Part shown: positions 48,090 to 61,891 of the stretch, piece after piece
How the letters are laid out: each line of letters begins with the position of its first letter
Position numbering within the stretch: position 1 is the first letter of the stretch
Notes under the pieces: generated by a model
Databases searched by the model: none
Told to the model about the DNA's origin: nothing
What the model saw: the letters and a program-made list of their open reading frames with translations, nothing else
Translations under genes and position numbers: made by a program
DNA from: Amblyomma americanum
Taxonomy: Eukaryota > Arthropoda > Arachnida > Ixodida > Ixodidae
Reading direction: 5' to 3'
Assembly: GCF_052857255.1 (NCBI RefSeq)
Contig: NW_027526739.1
Location: 1-64,000 of the forward strand
Length of the DNA: 64,000 bases

Positions 48090-51059
48090 GACGCGTATCA
48101 GAGGAACACTTGGAAAACCGATGTGTTGTGATTTAGCTCGTTTCGGTCTAAAACAGCTTGTTTCGCTGTATTAAGCAAGAATACATGCTTTTCGCGCAGT
48201 TATAAGAGAAAAAATTTTGACGCGTGTCACAGGGACACTTGTAAAACCGATGTGTTCAGATTTAGCTCGTTTCGGTCTAAAACAGCTTTTTTCGTTGATT
48301 TAAGCACGAATACATGCTTTACGCGCAGTTATGGAAGAAAAAGTTTTGACGCGTATTAGAGAGACACTTGTAAAACCGATGTGTTGTGATTTAGCTCGTT
48401 TCGGTCTAAAACAGCTCGTTTCGTTGTATTAAGCACGAATACATGCTTTTCGCGCAGTTATAAGAGAAAAAGTTTTGACGCGTATCAGAGGAACACTTGT
48501 AAAACCGATGTGTTGTGATTTAGCTCGTTTCGGTCTAAAACAGCTTGTTTCGTTGTATTAAGCACGAATACATGCTTTTCGCGCAGTTATGAGAGAAAAA
48601 GTTTTGACGCGTATCAAAGGAAAACTTGTAAAACCGATGTGTTGTGATTTAGCTCGTTTCGGTCTAAAACAGCTTGTTTCGCTGTATTAAGCAAGAATAC
48701 ATCCTTTTCGCGCAGTTATAAGAGAAAAAGTTTTGACGCGTGTCACAGGGACACCTGTAAAACCGATGTGTTCAGATTTAGCTCGTTTCGGTCTAAAACA
48801 GCTTGTTTCGTTGTATTAAGCACGAATACATGCTTTTCGCGCAGTTATAAGAGAAAAAGTTTTAAAGGCATGTCACAGGGGCACTTGTAAATCCGATGTG
48901 TTCAGATTTACCTCGTTTCGGTCTAAAACAGCTTGTTTCGTTGGACTAAGCACGAATACATGCTTTTCGCGCAGTTATAAGAGAAAAAGTTTTGACGCGT
49001 ATCAGAGGAACACTTGTAAAACCGATGTGTTCAGATTTAGCTCGTTTCGGTCTAAAACAGCTTGTTTCGTTGTATTAAGCACGAATACATGCTTTACGCG
49101 CAGTTATAGAAGAAAAAGTTTTGACGCGTATTAGAGAGACACTTGTAAAACCGATGTGTTGTGATTTAGCTCGTTTCGGTCCAAAACAGCTTGTTTCGTT
49201 GTATTAAGCACGAATACATGCTTTTCGCGCAGTTATAAGAGAAAAAGTTTTGACGCGTATCAGAGGAACACTTGTAAAACCGATGTGTGGTGATTTAGCT
49301 CGTTTCGGTCTAAAACAGCTTGTTTCGTCGTATTAAGCACGAATACATGCTTTTCGCGCAGTTATAACAGAAAAAGTTTAGACGCGTATCAGAGGAATAC
49401 TTGTAAAACCGATGTGTTGTGATTTAGCTCGTTTCGGTCTAAAACAGCCTGTTTCGTTGTATTAAGCACGAATACATGCTTTTCGCGCAGTTATAGGAGA
49501 AAAAGTTTTGACGCGTATCAGAGGAACACTTGCAAAACCGATGTATTGTGATTTAGCTCGTTTCGGTCTAAAACAGCTTGTTTCGTTGTATTAAGCACGA
49601 ATACATGCTTTTCGCGCAGTTATAAGAGAAAAAGTTTTGACGCGTATCAGAGGAAAACTTGTAAAACCGATGTGTTGTGATTTAGCTCGTTTCCGTCTAA
49701 AACAGCTTGTTTCGTTGTATTAAGCACGAATACATGCTTTTCGCGCAGTTATAAGAGAAAAAGTTTTGACGCGTATCAGAGGAACACTTGTAAAACCGAT
49801 GTGTGGTGATTTAGCTCGTTTCGGTCTAAAACAGCTTGTTTCGGCGTATTAAGCACGAATACATGCTTTTCGCGCAGTTATAACAGAAAAAGTTTAGACG
49901 CGTATCAGAGGAATACTTGTAAAACCGATGTGTTGTGATTTAGCTCGTTTCGGTCTAAAACAGCCTGTTTCGTTGTATTAAGCACGAATACATGCTTTTC
50001 GCGCAGTTATAAAAGAAAAAGTTTTGACGCGTATCAGAGGAACACTTGCAAAACCGGTGTGTTGTGATTTAGCTCGTTTCGGTCTAAAACAGCTAGTTTC
50101 GCTGTATTAAGCAAGAATACATGCTTTTCGCGCAGTTATAAGAGAAAAAGTTTTGACGCGTGTCACAGGGACACTTGTAAAACCGATGTGTTCAGATTTA
50201 GCTCGTTTCGGTCTAAAACAGCTTGTTTCGTTGTATTAAGCACGAATACATGCTTTTCGCGCAGTTATAAGAGAAAAAGTTTTAAAGGCATGTCACAGGG
50301 ACACTTGTAAAACCGATGTGTTCAGATTTACCTCGTTTCGGTCTAAAACAGCTTGTTTCGTTGGACTAAGCACGAATACATGCTTTTCGCGCAGTTATAA
50401 GAGAAAAAGTTTTGACGCGTATCAGAGGAACACTTGTAAAACCGGTGTGTTGTGATTTAGCTCGTTTCGGTCTAAAACAGCTAGTTTCGCTGTATTAAGC
50501 AAGAATACATGCTTTTCGCGCAGTTATAAGAGAAAAAGTTTTGACGCGTGTCACAGGGACACTTGTAAAACCGATGTGTTGTGATTTAGCTCGTTTCGGT
50601 CTAAAACAGCTTGTTTCGCTGTATTAAGCAAGAATACATGCTTTTCGCGCAGTTATAAGAGAAAAAATTTTGACGCGTGTCACAGGGACACTTGTAAAAC
50701 CGATGTGTTCAGATTTAGCTCGTTTCGGTCTAAAACAGCTTGTTTCGTTGATTTAAGCACGAATACATGCTTTACGCGCAGTTATAGAAGAAAAAGTTTT
50801 GACGCGTATTAGAGAGACACTTGTAAAACCGATGTGTTGTGATTTAGCTCGTTTCGGTCTAAAACAGCTTGTTTCGCTGTATTAAGCAGGAATACATGCT
50901 TTTCGCGCAGTTATAAGAGAAAAAGTTTTAAAGGCGTGTCACAGGGACACTTGTAAAACCGATGTGTTCAGATTTACCTCGTTTCGGTCTAAAACAGCTT
51001 GTTTCGTTGGACTAAGCACGAATACATGCTTTTCGCGCAGTTATAAGAGAAAAAGTTTT
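48090..51059 (+). repeat. Second-family unit, copy 3 (23 monomers, rearranged)
   Basis: Type order: 1 2 3 1 9 8 4 1/8 3 10 6 1 9 10 6 11 8 4 11 7 2 3 4 (2,970 bp). The first 13 monomers match copies 1 and 2. Then an extra 10 6 11 appears (GTGTGGTG near 49801, TCGGCGTATT near 49842, CAAAACCGGTG near 50048) before the usual 8 4 11 7 2 3 4 run resumes. Confidence 0.87.
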
Positions 51060-53254
51060 GACGCGTGTCACAGGGACACTTGTAAAACCGATGTGTTCAG
51101 ATTTAGATCGTTTCGGTCTAAAACAGCTTGTTTCGTTGTATTAAGCACGAATACATGCTTTACGCGCAGTTATGGAAGAAAAAGTTTTGACGCGTATTAG
51201 AGAGACACTTGTAAAACCGATGTGTTGTGATTTAGCTCGTTTCGGTCCAAAACAGCTTGTTTCGTTGTATTAAGCACGAATACATGCTTTTCGCACAGTT
51301 ATAAGAGAAAAGTTTTGACGCGTATCAGAGGAACACTTGTAAAACCGATGTGTGGTGATTTAGCTCGTTTTGGTCTAAAACAGCTTGTTTCGTCGTATTA
51401 AGCACGAATACATGCTTTTCGCGCAGTTATAACAGAAAAAGTTTAGACGCGTATCAGAGGAATACTTGTAAAACCGATGTGTTGTGATTTAGCTCGTTTC
51501 GGTCTAAAACAGCTTGTGTCGTTGTATTAGGCACGAATACATGCTTTTCGCGCAGTTATAAGAGAAAAAGTTTTGGCGCGTATCAATGGAAAACTTGTAA
51601 AACCGATGTGTTGTGATTTAGCTCGTTTCGGTCTAAAACAGCTTGTTTCGTTGATTTAAGCACGAATACATGCTTTACGCGCAGTTATGGAAGAAAAAGT
51701 TTTGACGCGTGTCACAGGGACACTTGTAAAACCGATGTGTTCAGATTTAGCTCGTTTCGGTCTAAAACAGCTTGTTTCGTTGTAATAAGCACGAATACAT
51801 GCTTTTCGCGCAGTTATAAGAGAAAAAGTTTTAAAGGCATGTCACAGGGACACTTGTAAAACCGATGTGTTCAGATTTACCTCGTTTCTGTCTAAAACAG
51901 CTTGTTTCGTTGGACTAAGCACGAATACATGCTTTTCGCGCAGTTATAAGAGAAAAAGTTTTGACGCGTATCAGAGGAACACTTGCAAAACCGATGTGTT
52001 GTGATTTAGCTCGTTTCGGTCTAAAACAGCTTGTTTCGTTGTATTAAGCACGAATACATGCTTTTCGCGCAGTTATAAGAGAAAAAGTTTTGACGCGTAT
52101 CAGAGGAAAACTTGTAAAACCGATGTGTTGTGATTTAGCTCGTTTCGGTCTAAAACAGCTTGTTTCGCTGTATTAAGCAAGAATACATGCTTTTCGCGCA
52201 GTTATAAGAGAAAAAATTTTTACGCGTGTCACAGGGACACTTGTAAAACCGATGTGTTCAGATTTAGCTCGTTTCGGTCTAAAACAACTTGTTTCGTTGA
52301 TTTAAGCACGAATACATGCTTTACGCGCAGTTATAGAAGAAAAAGTTTTGACGCGTATTAGAGAGACACTTGTAAAATCGATGTGTTGTGATTTAGCTCG
52401 TTTCGGTCTAAAACAGCTTGTTTCGCTGTATTAATTAGGAATACATGCTTTTCGCGCAGTTATAAGAGAAAAAGTTTTAAAGGCGTGTCACAGGGACACT
52501 TGTAAAACCGATGTGTTCAGATTTACCTCGTTTCGGTCTAAAACAGCTTGTTTCGTTGTATTAAGCACGAATACATGCTTTAAGCGCAGTTATCGAAGAA
52601 AAAGTTTTGACGCGTATTAGAGAGACACTTGTAAAACCGATGTGTTGTGATTTAGCTCGTTTCGGTCCAAAACAGCTTGTTTCGTTGTATTAAGCATGAA
52701 TACATGCTTTTCGCACAGTTATAAGAGAAAAAGTTTTGACGCGTATCAGAGGAACACTGGTAAAACCGATGTGTGGTGATTTAGCTCGTTTTGGTCTAAA
52801 ACAGCTTGTTTCGTCGTATTAAGCACGAATACATGCTTTTCGCGCAGTTATAAGAGAAAAAATTTTGACGCGTGTCACAGGGACACTTGTAAAACCGATG
52901 TGTTCAGATTTAGCTCGTTTCGGTCTAAAACAGCTTGTTTCGTTGATTTAAGCACGAATACATGCTTTACGCGCAGTTATAGAAGAAAAAGTTTTGACGC
53001 GTATTAGAGAGACACTTGTAAAACCGATGTGTTGTGATTTAGCTCGTTTCGGTCTAAAACAGCTTGTTTCGCTGTATTAAGCAGGAATACATGCTTTTCG
53101 CGCAGTTATAAGAGAAAAAGTTTTAAAGGCGTGTCACAGGGACACTTGTAAAACCGATGTGTTCAGATTTACCTCGTTTCGGTCTAAAACAGCTTGTTTC
53201 GTTGGACTAAGCACGAATACATGCTTTTCGCGCAGTTATAAGAGAAAAAGTTTT
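51060..53254 (+). repeat. 17-mer unit 1
   Basis: Type order: 8d 3 10 6 9 8 4 1 9 2 3 4/8 3 10 2 3 4 (2,195 bp). Landmarks are AGCTTGTGTCG, TTTTGGCGCGTATCAATGG, TTGTAATAAG, TTTTTACGCG, ATTAATTAGG (52430), TTTAAGCGCAG with TTATCGAAG, and GAACACTGG. Type 10 is followed by type 2 here instead of the usual type 6. Confidence 0.9.
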
Positions 53255-55448
53255 GACGCGTGTCACAGGGACACTTGTAAAACCGATGTGTTCAGATTTA
53301 GATCGTTTCGGTCTAAAACAGCTTGTTTCGTTGTATTAAGCACGAATACATGCTTTTCGCGCAGTTATAAGAGAAAAAGTTTGGACGCGTATCAGAGGAA
53401 CACTTGCAAAACCGATGTGTTGTGATTTAGCTCGTTTCGGTCCAAAACAGCTTGTCTCGTTGGACTAAGCACGAATACATGCTTTTCGCGCAGTTATAAG
53501 AGAAAAAGTTTTGACGCGTATCAGAGGAACACTTGCAAAACCGATGTGTTGTGATTTAGCTCGTTTCGGTCTAAAACAGCTTGTTTCGTTGTATTAAGCA
53601 CGAATACATGCTTTTCGCGCAGTTATAAGAGAAAAAGTTTTGACGCGTATCAGAGGAAAACTTGTAAAACCGATGTGTTGTGATTTAGCTCGTTTCGGTC
53701 TAAAACAGCTTGTTTCGCTGTATTAAGCAAGAATACATGCTTTTCGCGCAGTTATAAGAGAAAAAAGTTTTACGCGTGTCACAGGGACACTTGTAAAACC
53801 GATGTGTTCAGATTTAGCTCGTTTCGGTCTAAAACAACTTGTTTCGTTGATTTAAGCACGAATACATGCTTTACGCGCAGTTATAGAAGAAAAAGTTTTG
53901 ACGCGTATTAGAGAGACACTTGTAAAACCGATGTGTTGTGATTTAGCTCGTTTCGGTCTAAAACAGCTTGTTTCGCTGTATTAATTAGGAATACATGCTT
54001 TTCGCGCAGTTATAAGAGAAAAAGTTTTAAAGGCGTGTCACAGGGACACTTGTAAAACCGATGTGTTCAGATTTACCTCGTTTCGGTCTAAAACAGCTTG
54101 TTTCGTTGTATTAAGCACGAATACATGCTTTAAGCGCAGTTATCGAAGAAAAAGTTTTGACGCGTATTAGAGAGACACTTGTAAAACCGATGTGTTGTGA
54201 TTTAGCTCGTTTCGGTCCAAAACAGCTTGTTTCGTTGTATTAAGCATGAATACATGCTTTTCGCACAGTTATAAGAGAAAAAGTTTTGACGCGTATCAGA
54301 GGAACACTGGTAAAACCGATGTGTGGTGATTTAGCTCGTTTTGGTCTAAAACAGCTTGTTTCGTCGTATTAAGCACGAATACATGCTTTTCGCGCAGTTA
54401 TAACAGAAAAAGTTTAGACGCGTATCAGAGGAATACTAGTAAAACCGATGTGTTGTGATTTAGCTCGTTTCGGTCTAAAACAGCTTGTTTCGCTGTATTA
54501 AGCATGAATACATGCTTTTCGCGCAGTTATAAGAGAAAGTTTTGACGCGTGTCACAGGGACACTTGTAAAACCGATGTGTTCAGATTTAGCTCGTTTCGG
54601 TCTAAAACAGCTTGTTTCGTTGTATTAAGCACGAATACATGCTTTTCGCGCAGTTATAAGAGAAAAAGTTTTAAAGGCATGTCACAGGGACACTTGTAAA
54701 ACCGATGTGTTCAGATTTACCTCGTTTCGGTCTAAAACAGCTTGTTTCGTTGGACTAAGCACGAATACATGCTTTTCGCGCAGTTATAAGAGAAAAAGTT
54801 TTGACGCGTATCAGAGGAACACTTGTAAAACCGGTGTGTTGTGATTTAGCTCGTTTCGGTCTAAAACAGCTAGTTTCGCTGTATTAAGCAAGAATACATG
54901 CTTTTCGCGCAGTTATAAGAGAAAAAGTTTTGACGCGTGTCACAGGGACACTTGTAAAACCGATGTGTTGTGATTTAGCTCGTTTCGGTCTAAAACAGCT
55001 TGTTTCGCTGTATTAAGCAAGAATACATGCTTTTCGCGCAGTTATAAGAGAAAAAATTTTGACGCGTGTCACAGGGACACTTGTAAAACCGATGTGTTCA
55101 GATTTAGCTCGTTTCGGTCTAAAACAGCTTGTTTCGTTGATTTAAGCACGAATACATGCTTTACGCGCAGTTATAGAAGAAAAAGTTTTGACGCGTATTA
55201 GAGAGACACTTGTAAAACCGATGTGTTGTGATTTAGCTCGTTTCGGTCTAAAACAGCTTGTTTCGCTGTATTAAGCAGGAATACATGCTTTTCGCGCAGT
55301 TATAAGAGAAAAAGTTTTAAAGGCGTGTCACAGGGACACTTGTAAAACCGATGTGTTCAGATTTACCTCGTTTCGGTCTAAAACAGCTTGTTTCGTTGGA
55401 CTAAGCACGAATACATGCTTTTCGCGCAGTTATAAGAGAAAAAGTTTT
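53255..55448 (+). repeat. 17-mer unit 2 (different composition)
   Basis: Type order: 8d 1 1 9 2 3 4/8 3 10 6 8 4 11 7 2 3 4 (2,194 bp). It has the same monomer count as units 1 and 3 but a different filling. It shares the 9 2 3 4/8 3 10 and 2 3 4 runs with them, while 8 4 11 7 2 3 4 matches second-family copies 1-3. GAATACTAGTAAAACC near 54432 recurs near 59460 and 61395. Confidence 0.89.
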
Positions 55449-57638
55449 GACGCGTGTCACAGGGACACTTGTAAAACCGATGTGTTCAGATTTAGATCGT
55501 TTCGGTCTAAAACAGCTTGTTTCGTTGTATTAAGCACGAATACATGCTTTACGCGCAGTTATAGAAGAAAACGTTTTGACGCGTATTAGAGAGACACTTG
55601 TAAAACGGATGTGTTGTGATTTAGCTCGTTTCGGTCCAAAACAGCTTGTTTCGTTGTATTAAGCACGAATACATGCTTTTCGCACAGTTATAAGAGAAAA
55701 GTTTTGACGCGTATCAGAGGAACACTTGTAAAACCGATGTGTGGTGATTTAGCTCGTTTTGGTCTAAAACAGCTTGTTTCGTCGTATTAAGCACGAATAC
55801 ATGCTTTTCGCGCAGTTATAACAGAAAAAGTTTAGACGCGTATCAGAGGAATACTTGTAAAACGATGTGTTGTGATTTAGCTCGTTTCGGTCTAAAACAG
55901 CTTGTGTCGTTGTATTAAGCACGAATACATGCTTTTCGCGCAGTTATAAGAGAAAAAGTTTTGGCGCGTATCAATGGAAAACTTGTAAAACCGATGTGTT
56001 GTGATTTAGCTCGTTTCGGTCTAAAACAGCTTGTTTCGTTGATTTAAGCACGAATACATGCTTTACGCGCAGTTATGGAAGAAAAAGTTTTGACGCGTGT
56101 CACAGGGACACTTGTAAAACCGATGTGTTCAGATTTAGCTCGTTTCGGTCTAAAACAGCTTGTTTCGTTGTAATAAGCACGAATACATGCTTTTCGCGCA
56201 GTTATAAGAGAAAAAGTTTTAAAGGCATGTCACAGGGACACTTGTAAAACCGATGTGTTCAGATTTACCTCGTTTCGGTCTAAAACAGCTTGTTTCGTTG
56301 GACTAAGCACGAATACATGCTTTTCGCGCAGTTATAACAGAAAAAGTTTTGACGCGTATCAGAGGAACACTTGCAAAACCGATGTGTTGTGATTTAGCTC
56401 GTTTCGGTCTAAAACAGCTTGTTTCGTTGTATTAAGCACGAATACATGCTTTTCGCGCAGTTATAAGAGAAAAAGTTTTGACGCGTATCAGAGGAAAACT
56501 TGTAAAACCGATGTGTTGTGATTTAGCTCGTTTCGGTCTAAAACAGCTTGTTTCGCTGTATTAAGCAAGAATACATGCTTTTCGCGCAGTTATAAGAGAA
56601 AAAATTTTTACGCGTGTCACAGGGACACTTGTAAAACCGATGTGTTCAGATTTAGCTCGTTTCGGTCTAAAACAACTTGTTTCGTTGATTTAGGCACGAA
56701 TACATGCTTTACGCGCAGTTATAGAAGAAAAAGTTTTGACGCGTATTAGAGAGACACTTGTAAAACCGATGTGTTGTGATTTAGCTCGTTTCGGTCTAAA
56801 ACAGCTTGTTTCGCTGTATTAATTAGGAATACATGCTTTTCGCGCAGTTATAAGAGAAAAAGTTTTAAAGGCGTGTCACAGGGACACTTGTAAAACCGAT
56901 GTGTTCAGATTTACCTCGTTTCGGTTTAAAACAGCTTGTTTCGTTGTATTAAGCACGAATACATGCTTAAGCGCAGTTATCGAAGAAAAAGTTTTGACGC
57001 GTATTAGAGAGACACTTGTAAAACCGATGTGTTGTGATTTAGTTCGTTTCGGTCCAAAACAGCTTGTTTCGTTGTATTAAGCATGAATACATGCTTTTCG
57101 CACAGTTATAAGAGAAAAAGTTTTGACGCGTATCAGAGGAACACTGGTAAAACCGATGTGTGGTGATTTAGCTCGTTTTGGTCTAAAACAGCTTGTTTCG
57201 TCGTATTAAGCACGAATACATGCTTTTCGCGCAGTTATAAGAGAAAAATTTTGACGCGTGTCACAGGGACACTTGTAAAACCGATGTGTTCAGATTTAGC
57301 TCGTTTCGGTCTAAAACAGCTTGTTTCGTTGATTTAAGCACGAATACATGCTTTACGCGCAGTTATAGAAGAAAAGTTTTGACGCGTATTAGAGAGACAC
57401 TTGTAAAACCGATGTGTTGTGATTTAGCTCGTTTCGGTCTAAAACAGCTTGTTTCGCTGTATTAAGCAGGAATACATGCTTTTCGCGCAGTTATAAGAGA
57501 AAAAGTTTTAAAGGCGTGTCACAGGGACACTTGTAAAACCGATGTGTTCAGATTTACCTCGTTTCGGTCTAAAACAGCTTGTTTCGTTGGACTAAGCACG
57601 AATACATGCTTTTCGCGCAGTTATAAGAGAAAAAGTTT
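55449..57638 (+). repeat. 17-mer unit 3
   Basis: It has exactly the type order of unit 1 (2,190 bp). The shortfall comes from one-base deletions, for example AAAACGATG near 55862, ATGCTTAAGCG near 56966, GAGAAAAATTTTG near 57246 and AGAAAAGTTTTG near 57375. Confidence 0.9.
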
Positions 57639-60600
57639 GACGCGTGTCACAGGGACACTTGTAAAACCGATGTGTTCAGATTTAGATCGTTTCGGTCTAA
57701 AACAGCTTGTTTCGTTGTATTAAGCACGAATACATGCTTTACGCGCAGTTATAGAAGAAAAAGTTTTGACGCGTATTAGAGAGACACTTGTAAAACGGAT
57801 GTGTTGTGATTTAGCTCGTTTCGGTCCAAAACAGCTTGTTTCGTTGTATTAAGCACGAATTACATGCTTTTCGCGCAGTTATAAGAGAAAAAGTTTTGAC
57901 GCGTGTCACAGGGACACTTGTAAAACCGATGTGTTCAGATTTAGATCGTTTCGGTCTAAAACAGCTTGTTTCGTTGTATTAAGCACGAATACATGCTTTT
58001 CGCGCAGTTATAAGAGAAAAAGTTTGGACGCGTATCAGAGGAACACTTGCAAAACCGATGTGTTGTGATCTAGCTCGTTTCGGTCCAAAACAGCTTGTTT
58101 CGTTGTATTAAGCACGAATACATGCTTTTCGCGCAGTTATAAGAGAAAAAGTTTTGACGCGTATCAGAGAAAACTTGTAAAACCGATGTGTTGTGATTTA
58201 GCTCGTTTCGGTCTAAAACAGCTTGTTTCGCTGTATTAAGCAAGAATACATCCTTTTCGCGCAGTTATAAGAGAAAAAGTTTTGACGCGTGTCACAGGGA
58301 CACTTGTAAAACCGATGTGTTCAGATTAGCTCGTTTCGGTCTAAAACAGCTTGTTTCGTTGTAATAAGCACGAATACATGCTTTTCGCACAGTTATAAGA
58401 GAAAAAGTTTTAAAGGCATGTCACAGGGACACTTGTAAAACCGATGTGTTCAGATTTACCTCGTTTCGGTCTAAACAGCTTGTTTCGTTGGACTAAGCAC
58501 GAATACATGCTTTTCGCGCAGTTATAAGAGAAAAAGTTTTGACGCGTATCAGAGGAACACTTGCAAAACCGATGTGTTGTGATTTAGCTCGTTTCGGTCT
58601 AAAACAGCTTGTTTCGTTGTATTAAGCACGAATACATGCTTTTCGCGCAGTTATAAGAGAAAAAGTTTTGACGCGTATCAGAGGAAAACTTGTAAAACCG
58701 ATGTGTTGTGATTTAGCTCGTTTCGGTCTAAAACAGCTTGTTTCGCTGTATTAAGCAAGAATACATGCTTTTCGCGCAGTTATAAGAGAAAAAAGTTTTA
58801 CGCGTGTCACAGGGACACTTGTAAAACCGATGTGTTCAGATTTAGCTCGTTTCGGTCTAAAACAACTTGTTTCGTGATTTAAGCACGAATACATGCTTTA
58901 GCGCAGTTATAGAAGAAAAAGTTTTGACGCGTATTAGAGAGACACTTGTAAAACCGATGTGTTGTGATTTAGCTCGTTTCGGTCTAAAACAGCTTGTTTC
59001 GCTGTATTAATTAGGAATACATGCTTTTCGCGCAGTTATAAGAGAAAAAGTTTTAAAGGCGTGTCACAGGGACACTTGTAAAACCGATGTGTTCAGATTT
59101 ACCTCGTTTCGGTCTAAAACAGCTTGTTTCGTTGTATTAAGCACGAATACATGCTTTAAGCGCAGTTATCGAAGAAAAAGTTTTGACGCGTATTAGAGAG
59201 ACACTTGTAAAACCGATGTGTTGTGATTTAGCTCGTTTCGGTCCAAAACAGCTTGTTTCGTTGTATTAAGCATGAATACATGCTTTTCGCACAGTTATAA
59301 GAGAAAAAGTTTTGACGCGTATCAGAGGAACACTGGTAAAACCGATGTGTGGTGATTTAGCTCGTTTTGGTCTAAAACAGCTTGTTTCGTCGTATTAAGC
59401 ACGAATACATGCTTTTCGCGCAGTTATAACAGAAAAAGTTTAGACGCGTATCAGAGGAATACTAGTAAAACCGATGTGTTGTGATTTAGCTCGTTTCGGT
59501 CTAAAACAGCTTGTTTCGTTGTATTAAGCAAGAATACATGCTTTTCGCGCAGTTATAAGAGAAAAAGTTTTGACGCGTATCAGAGGAACACTTGTAAAAC
59601 CGATGTGTTGTGATTTAGCTCGTTTCGGTCTAAAACAGCTTGTTTCGCTGTATTAAGCAAGAATACATGCTTTTCGCGCAGTTATAAGAGAAAAATTTTG
59701 ACGCGTGTCACAGGGACACTTGTAAAACCGATGTGTTCAGATTTAGCTCGTTTCGGTCTAAAACAGCTTGTTTCGTTGATTTAAGCACGAATACATGCTT
59801 TACGCGCAGTTATGAAAGAAAAAGTTTTGACGCGTATTAGAGAGACACTTGTAAAACCGATGTGTTTTGATTTAGCTCGTTTCGGTCTAAAACAGCTTGT
59901 TTCGTTGTATTAAGCACGAATTCATGCTTTTCGCGCAGTTATAAGAGAAAAGTTTTGACGCGTATCAGAGGAACACTTGCAAAACCGATGTGTTGTGATT
60001 TAGCTCGTTTCGGTCTAAAACAGCTTGTTTCGTTGAATTAAGCACGAATACATGCTTTTCGCGCAGTTATAAGAGAAAAGTTTTGGCGCGTATCAGAGGA
60101 ATACTTGTAAAACCGATGTGTTGTGATTTAGCTCGTTTCGGTCTAAAACAGCTTGTTTCGTTGATTTAAGCACGAATACATGCTTTACGCACAGTTATGG
60201 AAGAAAAAGTTTTGACGCGTGTCACAGGGACACTTGTAAAACCGATGTGTTCAGATTTAGCTCGTTTCGGTCTAAAACAGCTTGTTTCGTTGTAATAAGC
60301 ACGAATACATGCTTTTCGCGCAGTTATAAGAGAAAAAGTTTTAAAGGCATGTCACAGGGACACTTGTAAAACCGATGTGTTCAGATTTACCTCGTTTCGG
60401 TCTAAACCAGCTTGTTTCGTTGGACTAAGCACGAATACATGCTTTTCGCGCAGTTATAAGAGAAAATGTTTTGACGCGTATCAGAGGAACACTTGTAAAA
60501 CCGGTGTGTTGTGATTTAGCTCGTTTCGGTCTAAAACAGCTAGTTTCGCTGTATTAAGCTAGAATACATGCTTTTCGCGCAGTTATAAGAGAAAAAGTTT

Positions 60601-61891
60601 TGACGCGTGTCACAGGGACACTTGTAAAACCTATGTGTTGTGATTTAGCTCGTTTCGGTCTAAAACAGCTTGTTTCGCTGTATTAAGCAAGAATACATGC
60701 TTTTCGCGCAGTTATAAGAGAAAAAATTTTACGCGTGTCACAGGGACACTTGTAAAACCGATGTGTTCAGATTTAGCTCGTTTCGGTCTAAAACAGCTTG
60801 TTTCGTTGATTTAAGCACGAATACATGCTTTACGCGCAGTTATAGAAGAAAAAGTTTTGACGCGTATTAGAGAGACACTTGTAAAACCGATGTGTTGTGA
60901 TTTAGCTCGTTTCGGTCTAAAACAGCTTGTTTCCCTGTATTAATTAGGAATACATGCTTTTCGCGCAGTTATAAGAGAAAAAGTTTTAAAGGCGTGTCAC
61001 AGGGACACTTGTAAAACCGATGTGTTCAGATTTACCTCGTTTCGGTCTAAAACAGCTTGTTTCGTTGTATTAAGCACGAATACATGCTTTAAGCGCAGTT
61101 ATCGAAGAAAAAGTTTTGACGCGTATTAGAGAGACACTTGTAAAACCGATGTGTTGTGATTTAGCTCGTTTCGGTCCAAAACAGCTTGTTTCGTTGTATT
61201 AAGCATGAATACATGCTTTTCGCACAGTTATAAGAGAAAAAGTTTTGACGCGTATCAGAGGAACACTGGTAAAACCGATGTGTGGTGATTTAGCTCGTTT
61301 TGGTCTAAAACAGCTTGTTTCGTCGTATTAAGCACGAATACATGCTTTTCGCGCAGTTATAACAGAAAAAGTTTAGACGCGTATCAGAGGAATACTAGTA
61401 AAACCGATGTGTTGTGATTTAGCTCGTTTCGGTCTAAAACAGCTTGTTTCGTTGTATTAAGCAAGAATACATGCTTTTCGCGCAGTTATAAGAGAAAAAG
61501 TTTTGACGCGTATCAGAGGAACACTTGTAAAACCGATGTGTTGTGATTTAGCTCGTTTCGGTCTAAAACAGCTTGTTTCGCTGTATTAAGCAAGAATACA
61601 TGCTTTTCGCGCAGTTATAAGAGAAAAAATTTTGACGCGTGTCACAGGGACACTTGTAAAACCGATGTGTTCAGATTTAGCTCGTTTCGGTCTAAAACAG
61701 CTTGTTTCGTTGATTTAAGCACGAATACATGCTTTACGCGCAGTTATGGAAGAAAAAGTTTTGACGCGTATTAGAGAGACACTTGTAAAACCGATGTGTT
61801 TTGATTTAGCTCGTTTCGGTCTAAAACAGCTTGTTTCGTTGTATTAAGCACGAATTCATGCTTTTCGCGCAGTTATAAGAGAAAAAGTTTT
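57639..61891 (+). repeat. Mosaic segment, 33 monomers, with local 15-mer
   Basis: Type order: 8d 3 8d 1 9 8 4 1 9 2 3 4/8 3 10 6 1 2 3 1 6 8 4 11 7 2 3 4/8 3 10 6 1 2 3. The run 4/8 3 10 6 1 2 3 occurs twice, 15 monomers apart (ATTAATTAGG at 59006 and 60939). Both copies have GATGTGTTTTGATTT and an EcoRI word GAATTC. The first 8d is duplicated two monomers later (TTTAGATCG at 57683 and 57942 regions). One-base indels are frequent. Confidence 0.85.
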
